64,000 bases of DNA, taken from positions 1 through 64,000 of the forward strand of contig CALEDH010000007.1 of NCBI GenBank assembly GCA_937949785.1, in the 5' to 3' direction. Position numbers and translations under genes: made by a program. Below the pieces are notes generated by a model that ran no database searches, was not told where the DNA came from, and saw nothing but the letters and a program-made list of their open reading frames with translations. Every line of letters starts with the position of its first letter. The stretch's first letter is position 1. This stretch comes from an uncultured Sulfolobales archaeon. Lineage in GTDB: Archaea; Thermoproteota; Thermoprotei_A; Sulfolobales; NBVN01. Positions 54,488 to 63,757 of the stretch are shown one piece after another.

Positions 54488-55758
54488 TACGTGATTTGAT
54501 AGTTGTGAGGGGCCTCAACGTATGGGTAGACGGCCAACACGTATTGAGGGGTACGAGCTTTGACGTATATGAAGGTAATGTAGTATTGGTTGTCGGCCCG
54601 TCAGGCTCTGGAAAATCAACGCTGCTAAAGACGTTAAGCGGTGTAATACCATCAGTTATTAGGGGGGAGGTCAGAGGTTATCTCAACCCACCGCAGGAGG
54701 TTTTAAGGAGTTGGTCTCTATACGTACATCAAGAACCATGGTTCTTCATCTCAACACCTTATGTCTGGTCTGAAGTAGCTGGGTATACGGGGATTAAGTC
54801 ATTAAACTCTATTAGGGAGGTCCTCAACGAGTTCGGACTTAACCAACACCTCTACAGAACTACCTACACTTTAAGTGCTGGTGAGATACAGAGGTTGGCC
54901 TTCATAATAGCTTCAAACTCTAAGAACGTAGTCCTTCTGGACGAACCTACCTCATACTTAGATAGACGTAATTCGGAGGTCTTAGTGAGGTTTGCTGGGA
55001 AGCTAGTTAAGGATTATGGTAGGACGATAGTCGTAGTAGACCATGATATATCGCTATGGGAAGGCATTGCTAGTAAGGTTCTATACATGTATGGCGGTAT
55101 GCTATCAGAGGTATCGTCAAACCCATTTAACGACGTTGTAGAGTATATGGTGAAGGCTTTAAGACCTCCTGAGTCTAAGGGCGGTGATTGTATGAGGGTA
55201 TGCGTAGATAGTTTTAGGTTTCCTGACTCAGAAGAACTCCTACTAACCGACATAGACTTCGAGGTATGTAGAGGTGAGGTGGTGGTGGTTAGAGGTCCTT
55301 CAGGCTCAGGTAAGACTACGCTACTTAAGTTAATAGCTGAGGGATATCTTAGGGGGGATGGTAAGGTGGTTAGCATGGGTGGGCATCGCGGTAGGGTAGT
55401 GTTAGTACCTGATAACCCGTTGCTCTACCTAACCTCACCAACACCGGTTGAGGAGGTCGGTGAACACGGCATTAAATACCTTGAGTACGTAGGCCTTATA
55501 GGTAAGGCTGAGACCCCTGTCATGAGGCTTAGCAGCGGTGAGAGGAGGAGGTTAGCTATAGCTTCAGCGCTATCGAGGGGGTACGAGTACGTCCTCATAG
55601 ATGAGCCTACAGCAGGTTTAGACCCGCTAAATAAGTCCTACATTATTGAGGTGTTGATTAAGGCTGCTGGGATGGGTGCAGGCTTCATAATAGCTTCTCA
55701 CGACCCATTCTTAGAGAGAATAGCTAATAAGGTAGTGAGTGTTGGACGTCCTCAGTAA
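54484..55758 (+). CDS. ECF transporter double ATPase (fused EcfA)
   Basis: A 424-residue protein made of two ABC ATPases in tandem. Domain 1: Walker A GPSGSGKST near residue 37, signature YTLSAGEIQ, Walker B LLDEPTSYLD. Domain 2: Walker A GPSGSGKTT near residue 270, signature RLSSGERRRL, Walker B LIDEPTAGLD. Domain 1 has a normal Q-loop (VHQEPW), but in domain 2 the corresponding site reads VPDNPLLY, with no Gln. GTG start at 54484. The fusion of both EcfA halves is common in archaea. Confidence 0.9.
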   Translation: MIRDLIVVRGLNVWVDGQHVLRGTSFDVYEGNVVLVVGPSGSGKSTLLKTLSGVIPSVIRGEVRGYLNPPQEVLRSWSLYVHQEPWFFISTPYVWSEVAGYTGIKSLNSIREVLNEFGLNQHLYRTTYTLSAGEIQRLAFIIASNSKNVVLLDEPTSYLDRRNSEVLVRFAGKLVKDYGRTIVVVDHDISLWEGIASKVLYMYGGMLSEVSSNPFNDVVEYMVKALRPPESKGGDCMRVCVDSFRFPDSEELLLTDIDFEVCRGEVVVVRGPSGSGKTTLLKLIAEGYLRGDGKVVSMGGHRGRVVLVPDNPLLYLTSPTPVEEVGEHGIKYLEYVGLIGKAETPVMRLSSGERRRLAIASALSRGYEYVLIDEPTAGLDPLNKSYIIEVLIKAAGMGAGFIIASHDPFLERIANKVVSVGRPQ

Positions 55759-56437
55759 GGTAGTTGAGCTTATAAGATTGTTTACATCACTCCTATTTAA
55801 ATCTATATTTACGTACGGCTACATTGATGGGAGACGCGTACCTACCCTACTCAACCTAGCAGTCCTAATCACGCAGGTATTTATGGCTAGGGGAGGGGTT
55901 GAAAACGTTTTAGTAGTACTTACTGCGGTTATCCTCACATACGTCGTACGTAGGTCTGAGAGAGCTATTATCTACTCGTCAACCATAGCGTTAATTCCAA
56001 GCATATGGTACTTCATAGCATCACTACCCTTCACGTTAAGTCCGCAAACATCAGCGCTAATATCATTAAGGGTATTCACCATAAGCCTCTCAACGCTGTG
56101 CTTCATCTACTTCCTAAACCCCGTGGAGGTATCTGCTATCATTAAATCACTACGACTAGGGAACGCAGCCCTATTCCCAACCCTCACCTGGAAAGTCATA
56201 CCACATATAATGAGGGATGTTGAAACAGCACTACTCATCAGTAAGTTAAAAAACGTAGAGTCTTGGAGAAGCCTAGCTACCTCAATACTAGCTGCAGAGG
56301 AGTACACATCGCTCTATGAGGAAGGACTTCACAGCAAGCCGGAATACAGACCATCCTACGAGTATAGCAGTAAACACACATTAATAACAACGTTGATGCT
56401 GCTCTCCCTAATCACCTCCACGTTCTGGAGGCCTTAG
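55739..56437 (+). CDS. ecfT: ECF transporter transmembrane (T) component
   Basis: A 232-residue EcfT protein with about five helices, overlapping the ATPase gene by 20 bases (GTG start). The coupling helix region near residues 150-185 carries Ala-Arg-type sequence preceded by WKVIPHIMRDVETALLISKL, and SWRSLATSILAAEEYTSLYEE follows. It scaffolds the S component and the double ATPase. The genes thus form a complete importer. Confidence 0.82.
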   Translation: MLDVLSKVVELIRLFTSLLFKSIFTYGYIDGRRVPTLLNLAVLITQVFMARGGVENVLVVLTAVILTYVVRRSERAIIYSSTIALIPSIWYFIASLPFTLSPQTSALISLRVFTISLSTLCFIYFLNPVEVSAIIKSLRLGNAALFPTLTWKVIPHIMRDVETALLISKLKNVESWRSLATSILAAEEYTSLYEEGLHSKPEYRPSYEYSSKHTLITTLMLLSLITSTFWRP

Positions 56438-56553
56438 AGGAAGAACTAAGCATGCAGCGTAATTGTAGGTGTAAGTTAGGTGAGGAACTATGTAAAGGTG
56501 TTTAGCGTGGTTCCTTAAAAATCTATGTTTTAGTTTAGGTTATAACCTCCCGT

Positions 56554-56757
56554 TTAAGGCGGTTGCATATCTTTAAACCTCTCACACGCCTGCTCACCGC
56601 CAATACCCCAATCGTCCTTAGGGATCTCGTGTATTATCACCTCAACAGCGTGTGGCGGTATACCTAGTTCCTCGAATACTTTAGTAATTCCGGCTATGGT
56701 TTTCTTCTTAGCTTGGTCTGAGAAGCCCTTCCAAACATATACGTGGGCTAACGGCAT
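56554..56757 (-). CDS. 4-oxalocrotonate tautomerase family protein
   Basis: A 67-residue tautomerase-superfamily protein beginning MPLAHVYVW; after Met removal Pro1 is the catalytic base. The family pattern GFSDQAKKKTIAGITKVF and the VIIHEIPKDDWGIGG end, with the Arg/Trp region of the active site, are present. Such small trimers or hexamers tautomerise 2-hydroxymuconate-like or other keto acids. It is a lone gene of unknown substrate. Confidence 0.88.
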   Translation of the reverse strand: MPLAHVYVWKGFSDQAKKKTIAGITKVFEELGIPPHAVEVIIHEIPKDDWGIGGEQACERFKDMQPP

Positions 56758-57118
56758 GGTCTAACCCTAACCAACCCGTCTAATACTTAACTTAGACAGT
56801 TATAAAACTGCTTAAGACGTAGAGCTTAGCCTACGTGGCTGAGCGGTTTATCGTACTTAACAGCGTCCCCACTGACGATATCTTCCAACACCTCTAAATC
56901 CCTTAAATACTTCTAACCATGCTAGCTGGGTTGGCCCTACCTACGAGAAATCAGCTTCGCTCCAAGCGTAGGTACTGTTAAGCCTACGCTACGAAACCGA
57001 CCTAATCACTAACCTTTCCCTCACCGCATAGCAGGTCATCTTAACTTAACTTTCAACCGCTCATCACTACCTTCAAGTACTTAATCGTGTTCGATCTCTG
57101 CCGAGTAAGACATGGCCT
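56758..57118. other. Intergenic region with a hairpin, no gene seen
   Basis: No gene was found. A perfect 8-base hairpin, agcgtagg and cctacgct, spans 56965-56990 with a ten-base loop. The stretch 57025-57050 on the minus strand contains gctatgcggtga, which resembles gctatgcgatga on the minus strand at 59310-59330. A piece at 56829-56855 resembles the D-arm of a tRNA, but a T-arm is missing. Part of this region must hold the larA promoter. Confidence 0.4.
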
Positions 57119-58444
57119 ATGAGGATATTAATCCTTAGGTATGAGTTAGTATTGGTAGGAGTTATGCATGTTAATGAGTTTATGAATGTGTGGTTTGATT
57201 CTATAGCTCTCGTAAAGGAGTTGTATGGTGGTAGGGTTGTCTACGAGGTAGGTCCTAATAACTTACCGCCCGTACCTGATTTAAATAAGGCTATCTTAGA
57301 CGCTATTAGAAATCCTATTGGGTGTAGGCCCTTAGACGAGCTGTTAAGGCCTGGGATGAAGGTCGTAATAGTTGTTGATGATATTACTAGAGCCACGCCT
57401 AGGGATAAGATACTCCCAGTACTTCTAAATGAGTTGAATAGAGTTGGTATTCCGGACAGCGACGTAACTGTGGTAATTGCTTTAGGTACTCATAGGTATA
57501 TGAGTGATGAGGAGATACTGAGGTGTTTCGGTGAGGAGGTTGTTAGGAGGGTTAGGGTAGTAAATCATGAGTGGCTTGATAGCAGTAAGTTAGTGTACGT
57601 GGGGACTACTAAGAATGGGACTCCGGTCTACGTCAATAAGTTAGTCTACGAGGCTGACTTCGTAGTAGGTGTTGGTAGTATAATACCACACCTCTTCGCA
57701 GGCTATGGTGGGGGCGCTAAGATCATACAACCAGGTGTGTGTGGTGAGAAGACAACTGCGTACACCCACCTACTAGCTGCTGTGGAGGACCCTATAAACC
57801 TGCTGGGAGATCCTGATAACGTGGTCCGTAGGGAGATGGAGGAAGTAGCTGATGTGGTAGGCCTGGACTTCATAGTTAACGTGGTGTTTAACGGTGAGGG
57901 GGAGGTCGTTAAAGTTGTTGCAGGGGATATGAGGGAGGCGTTTAGGGAGGGTGTTAAGGTCGCCGAGAAGATATATAAGAGGGAGATACCTGAACTAGCT
58001 GATATAGTCATAGTTAATACCTACCCAGCAGTAATTGATTACTGGCAGGCAATTAAGGGCTTCGTACACTGCCAGTTAGGGGTTAAGGATGGTGGTACGG
58101 TAATACTCTACACAGACTGCCCTGATAGGATCTCACCAATACATGGTAAGGTATTTGAGAAGTACAGGAATGCTAGTGTGGAGGGGTTAGATAGGGTGGT
58201 TAAGGAGAGGTCTGAGGAAGACTTAGTTGGACTGGCAACTACTTATATCCATACTAAATACGTACATAGGGTTGAATGTATATGTGTTTCGAAAGGTCTT
58301 ACGTTAGAGGATAAGGAAGTACTTAGATTTAAACATGCTGACACGGTATTAGACGCCCTTAAAACGGCTTTAGCTAAGCACGGAAATAACGCTAGGATAG
58401 GGATAATACATCATGGCGGTGAGGTATACCCAACGCTGAAGTAA
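57119..58444 (+). CDS. larA: Nickel-pincer-type racemase of the LarA family
   Basis: A 441-residue LarA-family protein. Landmarks are VIVVDDITRATP, IALGTHRYMSDEE (catalytic His region), VNHEW, PHLFAGYGGGAKIIQPGVCG (the cofactor-binding Lys and Gly-rich loop) and a later IHHGGEVYP. LarA racemases use a nickel pincer nucleotide made by LarB, LarC and LarE, none of which is in this window; members act on lactate or other 2-hydroxyacids. ATG at 57119 may be too early; ATG at 57164 or 57182 would begin closer to the first conserved strand. Confidence 0.88.
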   Translation: MRILILRYELVLVGVMHVNEFMNVWFDSIALVKELYGGRVVYEVGPNNLPPVPDLNKAILDAIRNPIGCRPLDELLRPGMKVVIVVDDITRATPRDKILPVLLNELNRVGIPDSDVTVVIALGTHRYMSDEEILRCFGEEVVRRVRVVNHEWLDSSKLVYVGTTKNGTPVYVNKLVYEADFVVGVGSIIPHLFAGYGGGAKIIQPGVCGEKTTAYTHLLAAVEDPINLLGDPDNVVRREMEEVADVVGLDFIVNVVFNGEGEVVKVVAGDMREAFREGVKVAEKIYKREIPELADIVIVNTYPAVIDYWQAIKGFVHCQLGVKDGGTVILYTDCPDRISPIHGKVFEKYRNASVEGLDRVVKERSEEDLVGLATTYIHTKYVHRVECICVSKGLTLEDKEVLRFKHADTVLDALKTALAKHGNNARIGIIHHGGEVYPTLK

Positions 58445-58477
58445 GGTTATATTCATGGCTTTACAAGCTTAGTCGGT

Positions 58478-59233
58478 GTGGTGAGCATGACCTCATGTGA
58501 GGAACTACATAAGGACCTCGTAGGTATTGTTAAGTTGAAGTCAGACCCGGTAGGCATTAAACTATTTGAAGATATACGTAGTGACCTACCGTACATTAGT
58601 AAGAACCTAGCTTTATGTCAGGTCATGAAGTTAGCCAGCATCTACGGTAGGGCTGTAGGGGTATCAGCAGATAACGTTGACGCATGCGTCTTAGGTACGT
58701 ACATCCTCGGATTTAGAGGTCTGCCTGAGAACTACTATAAGAGGTGGGTGAGTTTAAGGAGGATGGATGATGATATAGCGAGGTCTGTTATTGCTAGCAT
58801 CCACACCATCCCTATGAGTAAGTATAAATCAGCTGTGATAGCACCGCTTAGGAAGTTCGATGAGTTGAAGGTAGAGCCTGAAGCAGTTATAATGATGGCT
58901 AACTCAGCGCAGGCATACCTACTGCTAGTCAGCTTCTTCGACTCAAAGGGTATTAAACCTAAGTCAGACTTCAACGGCCATGCAGCATGTGAGGTACTCG
59001 CAGCAGTTGTTAATGGTAAATCACCGTGGCTTACAATACCTTGCGGAGGTGCTAGGGGTCTGGCAGAAGCTCAGGACGATGAGCTATGGGTTGGGATGAC
59101 GTTAGAACACCTAAGAAGCAGTGTCATTAGGTTGAAGAGCGTTGGGAGTAGGTACCCACCCCCGGTATTCCAAATGATTATGACCCCGCCAAACCCTGAA
59201 CACTCACTAACATTACTAATAAGTAGAGATTAA
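58478..59233 (+). CDS. DUF169 family protein, probable partner of the LarA-like enzyme
   Basis: A 251-residue DUF169 (COG2043) protein. The family wording DPVGIKLF, ALCQVMKLA, VDACVLGTYILGF, NGHAACEV and WLTIPCGGARG is present, with five Cys residues that could bind a metal or cluster. DUF169 has no known reaction. It follows larA at 33 bases on the same strand and probably forms one transcript. ATG at 58487 (MTSCEELHKDL) would be an equally good start, since the frame opens in MVSMTSC. Confidence 0.85.
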   Translation: MVSMTSCEELHKDLVGIVKLKSDPVGIKLFEDIRSDLPYISKNLALCQVMKLASIYGRAVGVSADNVDACVLGTYILGFRGLPENYYKRWVSLRRMDDDIARSVIASIHTIPMSKYKSAVIAPLRKFDELKVEPEAVIMMANSAQAYLLLVSFFDSKGIKPKSDFNGHAACEVLAAVVNGKSPWLTIPCGGARGLAEAQDDELWVGMTLEHLRSSVIRLKSVGSRYPPPVFQMIMTPPNPEHSLTLLISRD

Positions 59234-59279
59234 CGTGTTACCTACGAAATAGCTTATTCTCCATCATTTTTAAACCACT

Positions 59280-59352
59280 ACTGTAGGAAGCGGTGCTTGA
59301 CATCTTCATCGCATAGCAGTGGGTGGATGGCTACTTCAGAGGTCGTAGGCCT
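59280..59352 (-). other. Coding-like relic, resembling pieces at 36.9 and 57.0 kb
   Basis: On the minus strand this stretch reads ctacgacctctgaag then actgctatgcgatgaag. The first word resembles ctacgacctattggaag of relic A, and gctatgcgatga resembles gctatgcggtga in the region at about 57025-57050. It looks like a third, older trace of the same or a related small gene. Resemblance is short and weak. Confidence 0.2.
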
Positions 59353-59453
59353 TCTATATATAACTTAAAATTTACTATTCTACGAACTTATAATTATAAT
59401 ATTATTATTAAACATTATAAATTTCGATTCGGTTAGGTTAGTGGTGGTGATTT

Positions 59454-60461
59454 GTGAAGGCTGCATTACTTCGTGAGTTTCAAAAACCGTTAGTTATTGA
59501 GGAAGTTCCTGACCCAGTACCAGGTTATGGGGAGGCCGTGATAAGGGTTAGGGCTGCAGGTATTTGCTACTCTGACTTAGAGATTATTGATGGTAAGGTG
59601 GCCCCGCCGAGGCTGCCTTTGATATTAGGTCATGAGGTAGCCGGTGTTGTTGAGGAGGTTGGCGATGGTGTTAAGCACTTAAGTCCTGGTGATAGGGTTG
59701 CCCTTTCATGGCTTTGGTATACGTGTGGTAGGTGTAGGTATTGCTTGGTTGGACGTGAGAACATATGTGAGAACCAGTTGAACACTGGGTTCAGCGTTGA
59801 TGGCGGGTATGCAGAACTTGTTAAGGCCCCTGCAACACACCTACTTAAAATACCTGATAACGTACCGTTCCCAGAAGCTACTTCAGCAACAGATGCTGTT
59901 GCAACCCCGTATAGAGCCCTCACCTTCGCTTCAAGAGTTATGCCGGGAGACCTAGTCTCAGTATTTGGTATTGGTGGTTTAGGACATAACGCTGTTCAGA
60001 TAGCTAAGGCTCTAGGGGCTAGAGTCGTAGCTGTAGATATATTGGAGAGTAAGTTAGAGTTTGCTAAGGATGTCGGGGCTGATTACCTAGTTAACGCATC
60101 TAAGGAGGACCCGGTGAAGTACATTAAGGACTTAGGCGGTGCTGATGTCGCAGTACCAACTGTAGAGTCCTTAAAGGCTATGAGACAGGCGTATGAGTCC
60201 TTAAGGGCTGGAGGTACGTTGGTGTTGATCGGCCTGCCGGTAGGTGAGTTATCGCTACCGGTCATAGATTGGATCCTTAGAGATATTAAGGTTGTTGGGA
60301 ACATAGGCTTCACAAGAAGTGATATTATTAGGAGTTTAGAGTTAGTAGCTGCTGGTAAGGTAAGGCCTAGGGTGGAGTTATTCAAGTTTGAAGAGGTTAA
60401 TGCTGCGGTAGAGAAGCTTAGGAAGGGGGAGGTTAGGGGGAGGGCAGTCCTAACATTTTAA
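59454..60461 (+). CDS. Zinc-containing alcohol dehydrogenase family protein
   Basis: A 335-residue medium-chain dehydrogenase. The catalytic zinc site is formed by GICYSDLEIIDG and GHEVAGVV, and structural-zinc cysteines lie in CGRCRYCLVGRENIC. The Rossmann motif GIGGLGHNAVQ is normal. NAD(P)-dependent oxidation of an alcohol or sugar is expected; the substrate is not given by sequence. GTG start at 59454 follows a GTGGTGGTGA purine block. It converges on the aldolase gene. Confidence 0.9.
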   Translation: MKAALLREFQKPLVIEEVPDPVPGYGEAVIRVRAAGICYSDLEIIDGKVAPPRLPLILGHEVAGVVEEVGDGVKHLSPGDRVALSWLWYTCGRCRYCLVGRENICENQLNTGFSVDGGYAELVKAPATHLLKIPDNVPFPEATSATDAVATPYRALTFASRVMPGDLVSVFGIGGLGHNAVQIAKALGARVVAVDILESKLEFAKDVGADYLVNASKEDPVKYIKDLGGADVAVPTVESLKAMRQAYESLRAGGTLVLIGLPVGELSLPVIDWILRDIKVVGNIGFTRSDIIRSLELVAAGKVRPRVELFKFEEVNAAVEKLRKGEVRGRAVLTF

Positions 60462-60471
60462 AAACGAAATC

Positions 60472-60488
60472 ATTTATTTTTTTTTTTA
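60472..60488 (+). terminator. T-rich terminator of the alcohol dehydrogenase gene
   Basis: Eleven consecutive T residues at 60477-60487, preceded by catttat, lie 11 bases after the stop. Oligo-T tracts of this kind terminate archaeal transcription without needing a hairpin. Confidence 0.6.
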
Positions 60489-60499
60489 ATACGTTTAAA

Positions 60500-61486
60500 T
60501 TACCTAACCATCTTAAGACCTAATTTGTTGAGGAGTATATCTTTCAGCTCAGCTATATCCTCATCTCTGAGGTTTACTAGGGGTAGCCTCATACTACCTC
60601 CTCTAAGTCCTAGTAGGTTCATAGACGCTTTCCTAATACTCATGTATATATATGATGTTGTGTAGGGTGGTTGTAGGATAGCTGTTGATGGGCCGTATTT
60701 CTCACGCATCTTAGCTGTGAATTCTTCAAGCGGTTCCAACTTCTTAATTAATTCGTGTGCTTTCTTCCAATCACCGTCATTCCCAGCTTTAAGCAGTTCT
60801 AAGCTGAATTCAGGCATGACGTTAGCTAGTCCCGACACAAATCCTCTAGCACCGTATGGTAGTGTGGCTACGTACCACCACTCACCACGGCCTTGAACTA
60901 TAGGTATTTTATGTCCAACCGCTTTAACCTGCTGGTAGAACATATCTATAAATGGTGTGTTTTCCTTAACACCGACTATGTTTGGTATCTCAGCCAATTT
61001 CCTCATTAGAGAAGGTCTTACGTACGCCTTAGAGACGCTGGGGTTATTGTAGACCATAACGCCGATGTCCAATGCCTCGGCAATCCTCTTATAATGTAGG
61101 TACATCCCCTCCTCATCAGGTACGTGGTAGTATGGGAGGACTACCTGAACTCCGTCAGCACCGACGTCCTGAGCATACCTACTTAACTCAACAGCTATTT
61201 TAGTTCCTGCAGCACCGGTACCAGCGATTACCGGTGCCTTACCCCCAGCCTCTTCAACCACGACCTTAATAACCTTCTTAATCTCATCCTCACTCATGGC
61301 GTAGAACTCACCGTTACTACCGCATGGGACTAAAGCAAGCCTCCCTCCCTTACTAACCTCAACTAAGTACCTAGTATTTTCTCTGAGACCCTCAACATCA
61401 ACTTCATCATCCTTAGTGAATGGAGTCATCTGAACAACTAATACTGAACCACTCATTAAGAACTCCTTAAGAGATTTAAAACGCAT
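60500..61486 (-). CDS. DHDPS/NAL-family class I aldolase
   Basis: A 328-residue protein of the dihydrodipicolinate synthase/N-acetylneuraminate lyase family. The substrate pocket reads PCGSNGEFYAMSEDE, the catalytic Tyr is in MVYNNPSVS, and the Schiff-base Lys in VGVKENTPF. All are in the order of (beta/alpha)8 aldolases. In crenarchaea this family includes KDG aldolase of the Entner-Doudoroff route, but DapA-type or unknown activities are possible. Start ATG at 61484-61486. It converges on the alcohol dehydrogenase gene. Confidence 0.88.
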   Translation of the reverse strand: MRFKSLKEFLMSGSVLVVQMTPFTKDDEVDVEGLRENTRYLVEVSKGGRLALVPCGSNGEFYAMSEDEIKKVIKVVVEEAGGKAPVIAGTGAAGTKIAVELSRYAQDVGADGVQVVLPYYHVPDEEGMYLHYKRIAEALDIGVMVYNNPSVSKAYVRPSLMRKLAEIPNIVGVKENTPFIDMFYQQVKAVGHKIPIVQGRGEWWYVATLPYGARGFVSGLANVMPEFSLELLKAGNDGDWKKAHELIKKLEPLEEFTAKMREKYGPSTAILQPPYTTSYIYMSIRKASMNLLGLRGGSMRLPLVNLRDEDIAELKDILLNKLGLKMVR

Positions 61487-61730
61487 GGTAACACCGTAGA
61501 AATCTTCTTCACAGTAATTTAAACTTTAGATCTTGACAACACGTTAACACCTAAAGTGCTTTAGCTGTAATGCGTTGATGGTTTGTGAAGGACTTACGTA
61601 GCAATCACATTATTTTTAAGTAGTGGTTACGTATACTTATCCGATACGTTTTTAAGTAAGTCTACTTCCTACAAATAGGGGGTCGTATGAGGAACCAATT
61701 CCAATATCAAATACTTTAAACCCCAATTCT

Positions 61731-62840
61731 GTGGTTCAGGAGTTAGAGGTAGTTAGGGAGATTATTAGGAGGGGCCTCAATAACAATCAGCTAGTACTCC
61801 TCAGCGAGTTAAGAGTTAATTCTTATAGGAGTCTGACCTCAGCTCTTAGAAGTCTGTCTAGGAAGTACAGCATCTCCGTATCCACGCTTAAAGTTAATGC
61901 TAAGGTCTTACGTGACCTCAACTTAATAGATGTTAGAGGTAGTGATAGGGTTAGGGAAGTAGTGTTAACCCCTATGGGTCACTTCGTAGCTGATTTGCTA
62001 GGTATACATCCGGTGATTAAGGACTTAGACCTTGACGGGAAACACGTTGAGATACTGGCTGAGAAGTCAAGACTGGTTAGGAAGTACGTACTTGAGATGA
62101 TTGCTGATGCGGGTTCTGGTCACTTAGGTGCTTCACTATCGGTGGTTGACATACTCACAACCCTCTATATGGCTAGGATGAGGTACGACGTTAAGAATCC
62201 TAGGTGGCCCTTAAGAGATAGGCTAATACTTAGTAAGGGTCACGCAGCGCCAGCGCTCTACGCAGTGCTAGCCATGGTTGGGTTTATATCGTTTGATGAG
62301 TTAAGGAAGTTCAGAGATGTTGAGGGCGTGCTTCAAGGACATCCCGACATCGATGTTCCGGGAGTTGATATGGTTTCAGGTTCTTTAGGTCAGGGCCTAT
62401 CAGTAGGTTGTGGGATGGCCTTAGCGCTTAAGAACGATGGCGTCCCAGCTAAGGTTTACGTGGTTATGGGCGATGGCGAGTTAGATGAGGGTCAGGTATG
62501 GGAGGCTGCGTTAACGGCCAGCAAGTTAAGGCTGGATAACTTAGTAGCCATCATTGATAGGAACGGCTACCAGCAGGAAGGGGTTACTGAGGCCGTTAAG
62601 CCTTTAGAGCCTTTAGTGATGAAATGGATCTCATTTGGGTGGCATGTAATTGAGGTTGACGGCCATGACTTCGAACAACTGATAAGGGCTTTCAATGAGG
62701 CTGATCAAGTGTGGGGGAAACCTACGGTGATAATAGCACATACGGTTAAGGGTAAGGGGTTCCCACCTGCTGAAGGGAATAATAAATACCATAGTAGGCC
62801 TGTGAGTAGGGAGGAAATAAGGTCTGCTGGGATCATTTGA
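61731..62840 (+). CDS. Transketolase, N-terminal subunit, fused to a winged-helix domain
   Basis: A 369-residue protein. From about residue 105 it is a normal transketolase TPP-binding half: AGSGHLGASLSVVDI, KGHAAPALYA, GSLGQGLSVGCG and GDGELDEGQVWEA with the following NLVAIIDRN. The first 90 residues do not belong to transketolase: VSTLKVNAKVLRDLNLIDV and REVVLTPMGHFVADLLG read as a winged-helix DNA-binding domain. The fusion could allow autoregulation. GTG start at 61731 lies downstream of a TATA-like tactttaaa. It overlaps the second transketolase gene. First gene of an aromatic pathway operon. Confidence 0.85.
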   Translation: MVQELEVVREIIRRGLNNNQLVLLSELRVNSYRSLTSALRSLSRKYSISVSTLKVNAKVLRDLNLIDVRGSDRVREVVLTPMGHFVADLLGIHPVIKDLDLDGKHVEILAEKSRLVRKYVLEMIADAGSGHLGASLSVVDILTTLYMARMRYDVKNPRWPLRDRLILSKGHAAPALYAVLAMVGFISFDELRKFRDVEGVLQGHPDIDVPGVDMVSGSLGQGLSVGCGMALALKNDGVPAKVYVVMGDGELDEGQVWEAALTASKLRLDNLVAIIDRNGYQQEGVTEAVKPLEPLVMKWISFGWHVIEVDGHDFEQLIRAFNEADQVWGKPTVIIAHTVKGKGFPPAEGNNKYHSRPVSREEIRSAGII

Positions 62841-63757
62841 TGAGGTTAGTTCTCGGTAAGTCGCTCATTGAGTTAGGGCTTAAGTATAGGGATTTATACG
62901 TAGTTGATGCTGACTCAGCAAGCCATACTATGACCTCACTGTTCGCTGAGAACTTCCCCGACAGATTTGTTAACGTAGGTATTAGTGAGCAGGACTTAGT
63001 TGGTGTGGCCTCAGGCCTAGCTTCATGTGGGAAGAGAGTTGTTGTATGTACGTATACGTCGTTCCTGATGAGGGCGTGGGAGCAGATTAGAAATACTGTT
63101 GCGAGGGCTAAGTTAAACGTGAAGCTCGTAGGAACTCACAGCGGTATCTCAAACTTCGGTGACGGACCTTCACATCAATGCTTTGAGGACATAGCGTTAA
63201 TGCGTGTAATACCTAACGTTAAGGTAGTCGTACCGGCTGACTCCGTAGAGTTGAGGCAGTGTCTTAATGAGTTGCTTAGGGATGAGGGCCCTGCATATAT
63301 GAGGGTGGGTAGGGATGAGGATTTTAGGGTGTACGATGAGTGTAGGTGTGAGTTAGGGGTTGCTAACGTAGTTGTTGATGGGTATGACGTAGTAATAGTG
63401 GCTATAGGTAGTATGGTTTCAGAGTCTGTTAAAGCTGTTAAGGAGTTGGAGGGCTTAGGTATTAGTGCTGCTGTCATAGACTCACATACGGTTAAACCGT
63501 TGGATAGTAACACCATACTTAAATATGTTAGGGCGACTGGGGCTGTAGTAGTTGCTGAGGAACATAACGTCTTAGGCGGGTTAGGCAGTGCTGTCGCTGA
63601 GGTAGTGGTTAGGGACTACCCGGTTCCTATGGAATTCGTAGGTGTTAGGGATATGTTCGGCCACTCAGCTAGGTCTTTAGAAGACCTAAGGAAATTCCTA
63701 GGGCTTACATCCTCAGACATAGTTAGAGCTGCTACTAAGGTGGTTAGGAGTAGATGA
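62840..63757 (+). CDS. Transketolase, C-terminal subunit
   Basis: A 305-residue C-terminal half of transketolase, with [35 protein letters not shown] and [15 protein letters not shown], typical for the pyrimidine-binding and C-terminal domains. It pairs with the preceding subunit to make the full enzyme that exchanges two-carbon units in pentose phosphate and erythrose 4-phosphate metabolism. ATG at 62840 overlaps the upstream TGA; a TTG three bases earlier is the alternative. Its end overlaps the next gene in ATGA. Confidence 0.92.
   Translation: MRLVLGKSLIELGLKYRDLYVVDADSASHTMTSLFAENFPDRFVNVGISEQDLVGVASGLASCGKRVVVCTYTSFLMRAWEQIRNTVARAKLNVKLVGTHSGISNFGDGPSHQCFEDIALMRVIPNVKVVVPADSVELRQCLNELLRDEGPAYMRVGRDEDFRVYDECRCELGVANVVVDGYDVVIVAIGSMVSESVKAVKELEGLGISAAVIDSHTVKPLDSNTILKYVRATGAVVVAEEHNVLGGLGSAVAEVVVRDYPVPMEFVGVRDMFGHSARSLEDLRKFLGLTSSDIVRAATKVVRSR

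Noticed and set aside
56829-56975. tRNA-like D-arm sequence (gtggctgagcggtt) with a complementary gcctacg/cgtagg pair
   Set aside because: The A-box-like part is present, but no T-arm (GTTCRANNC) follows and the distance would need a long intron. No tRNA gene is supported.
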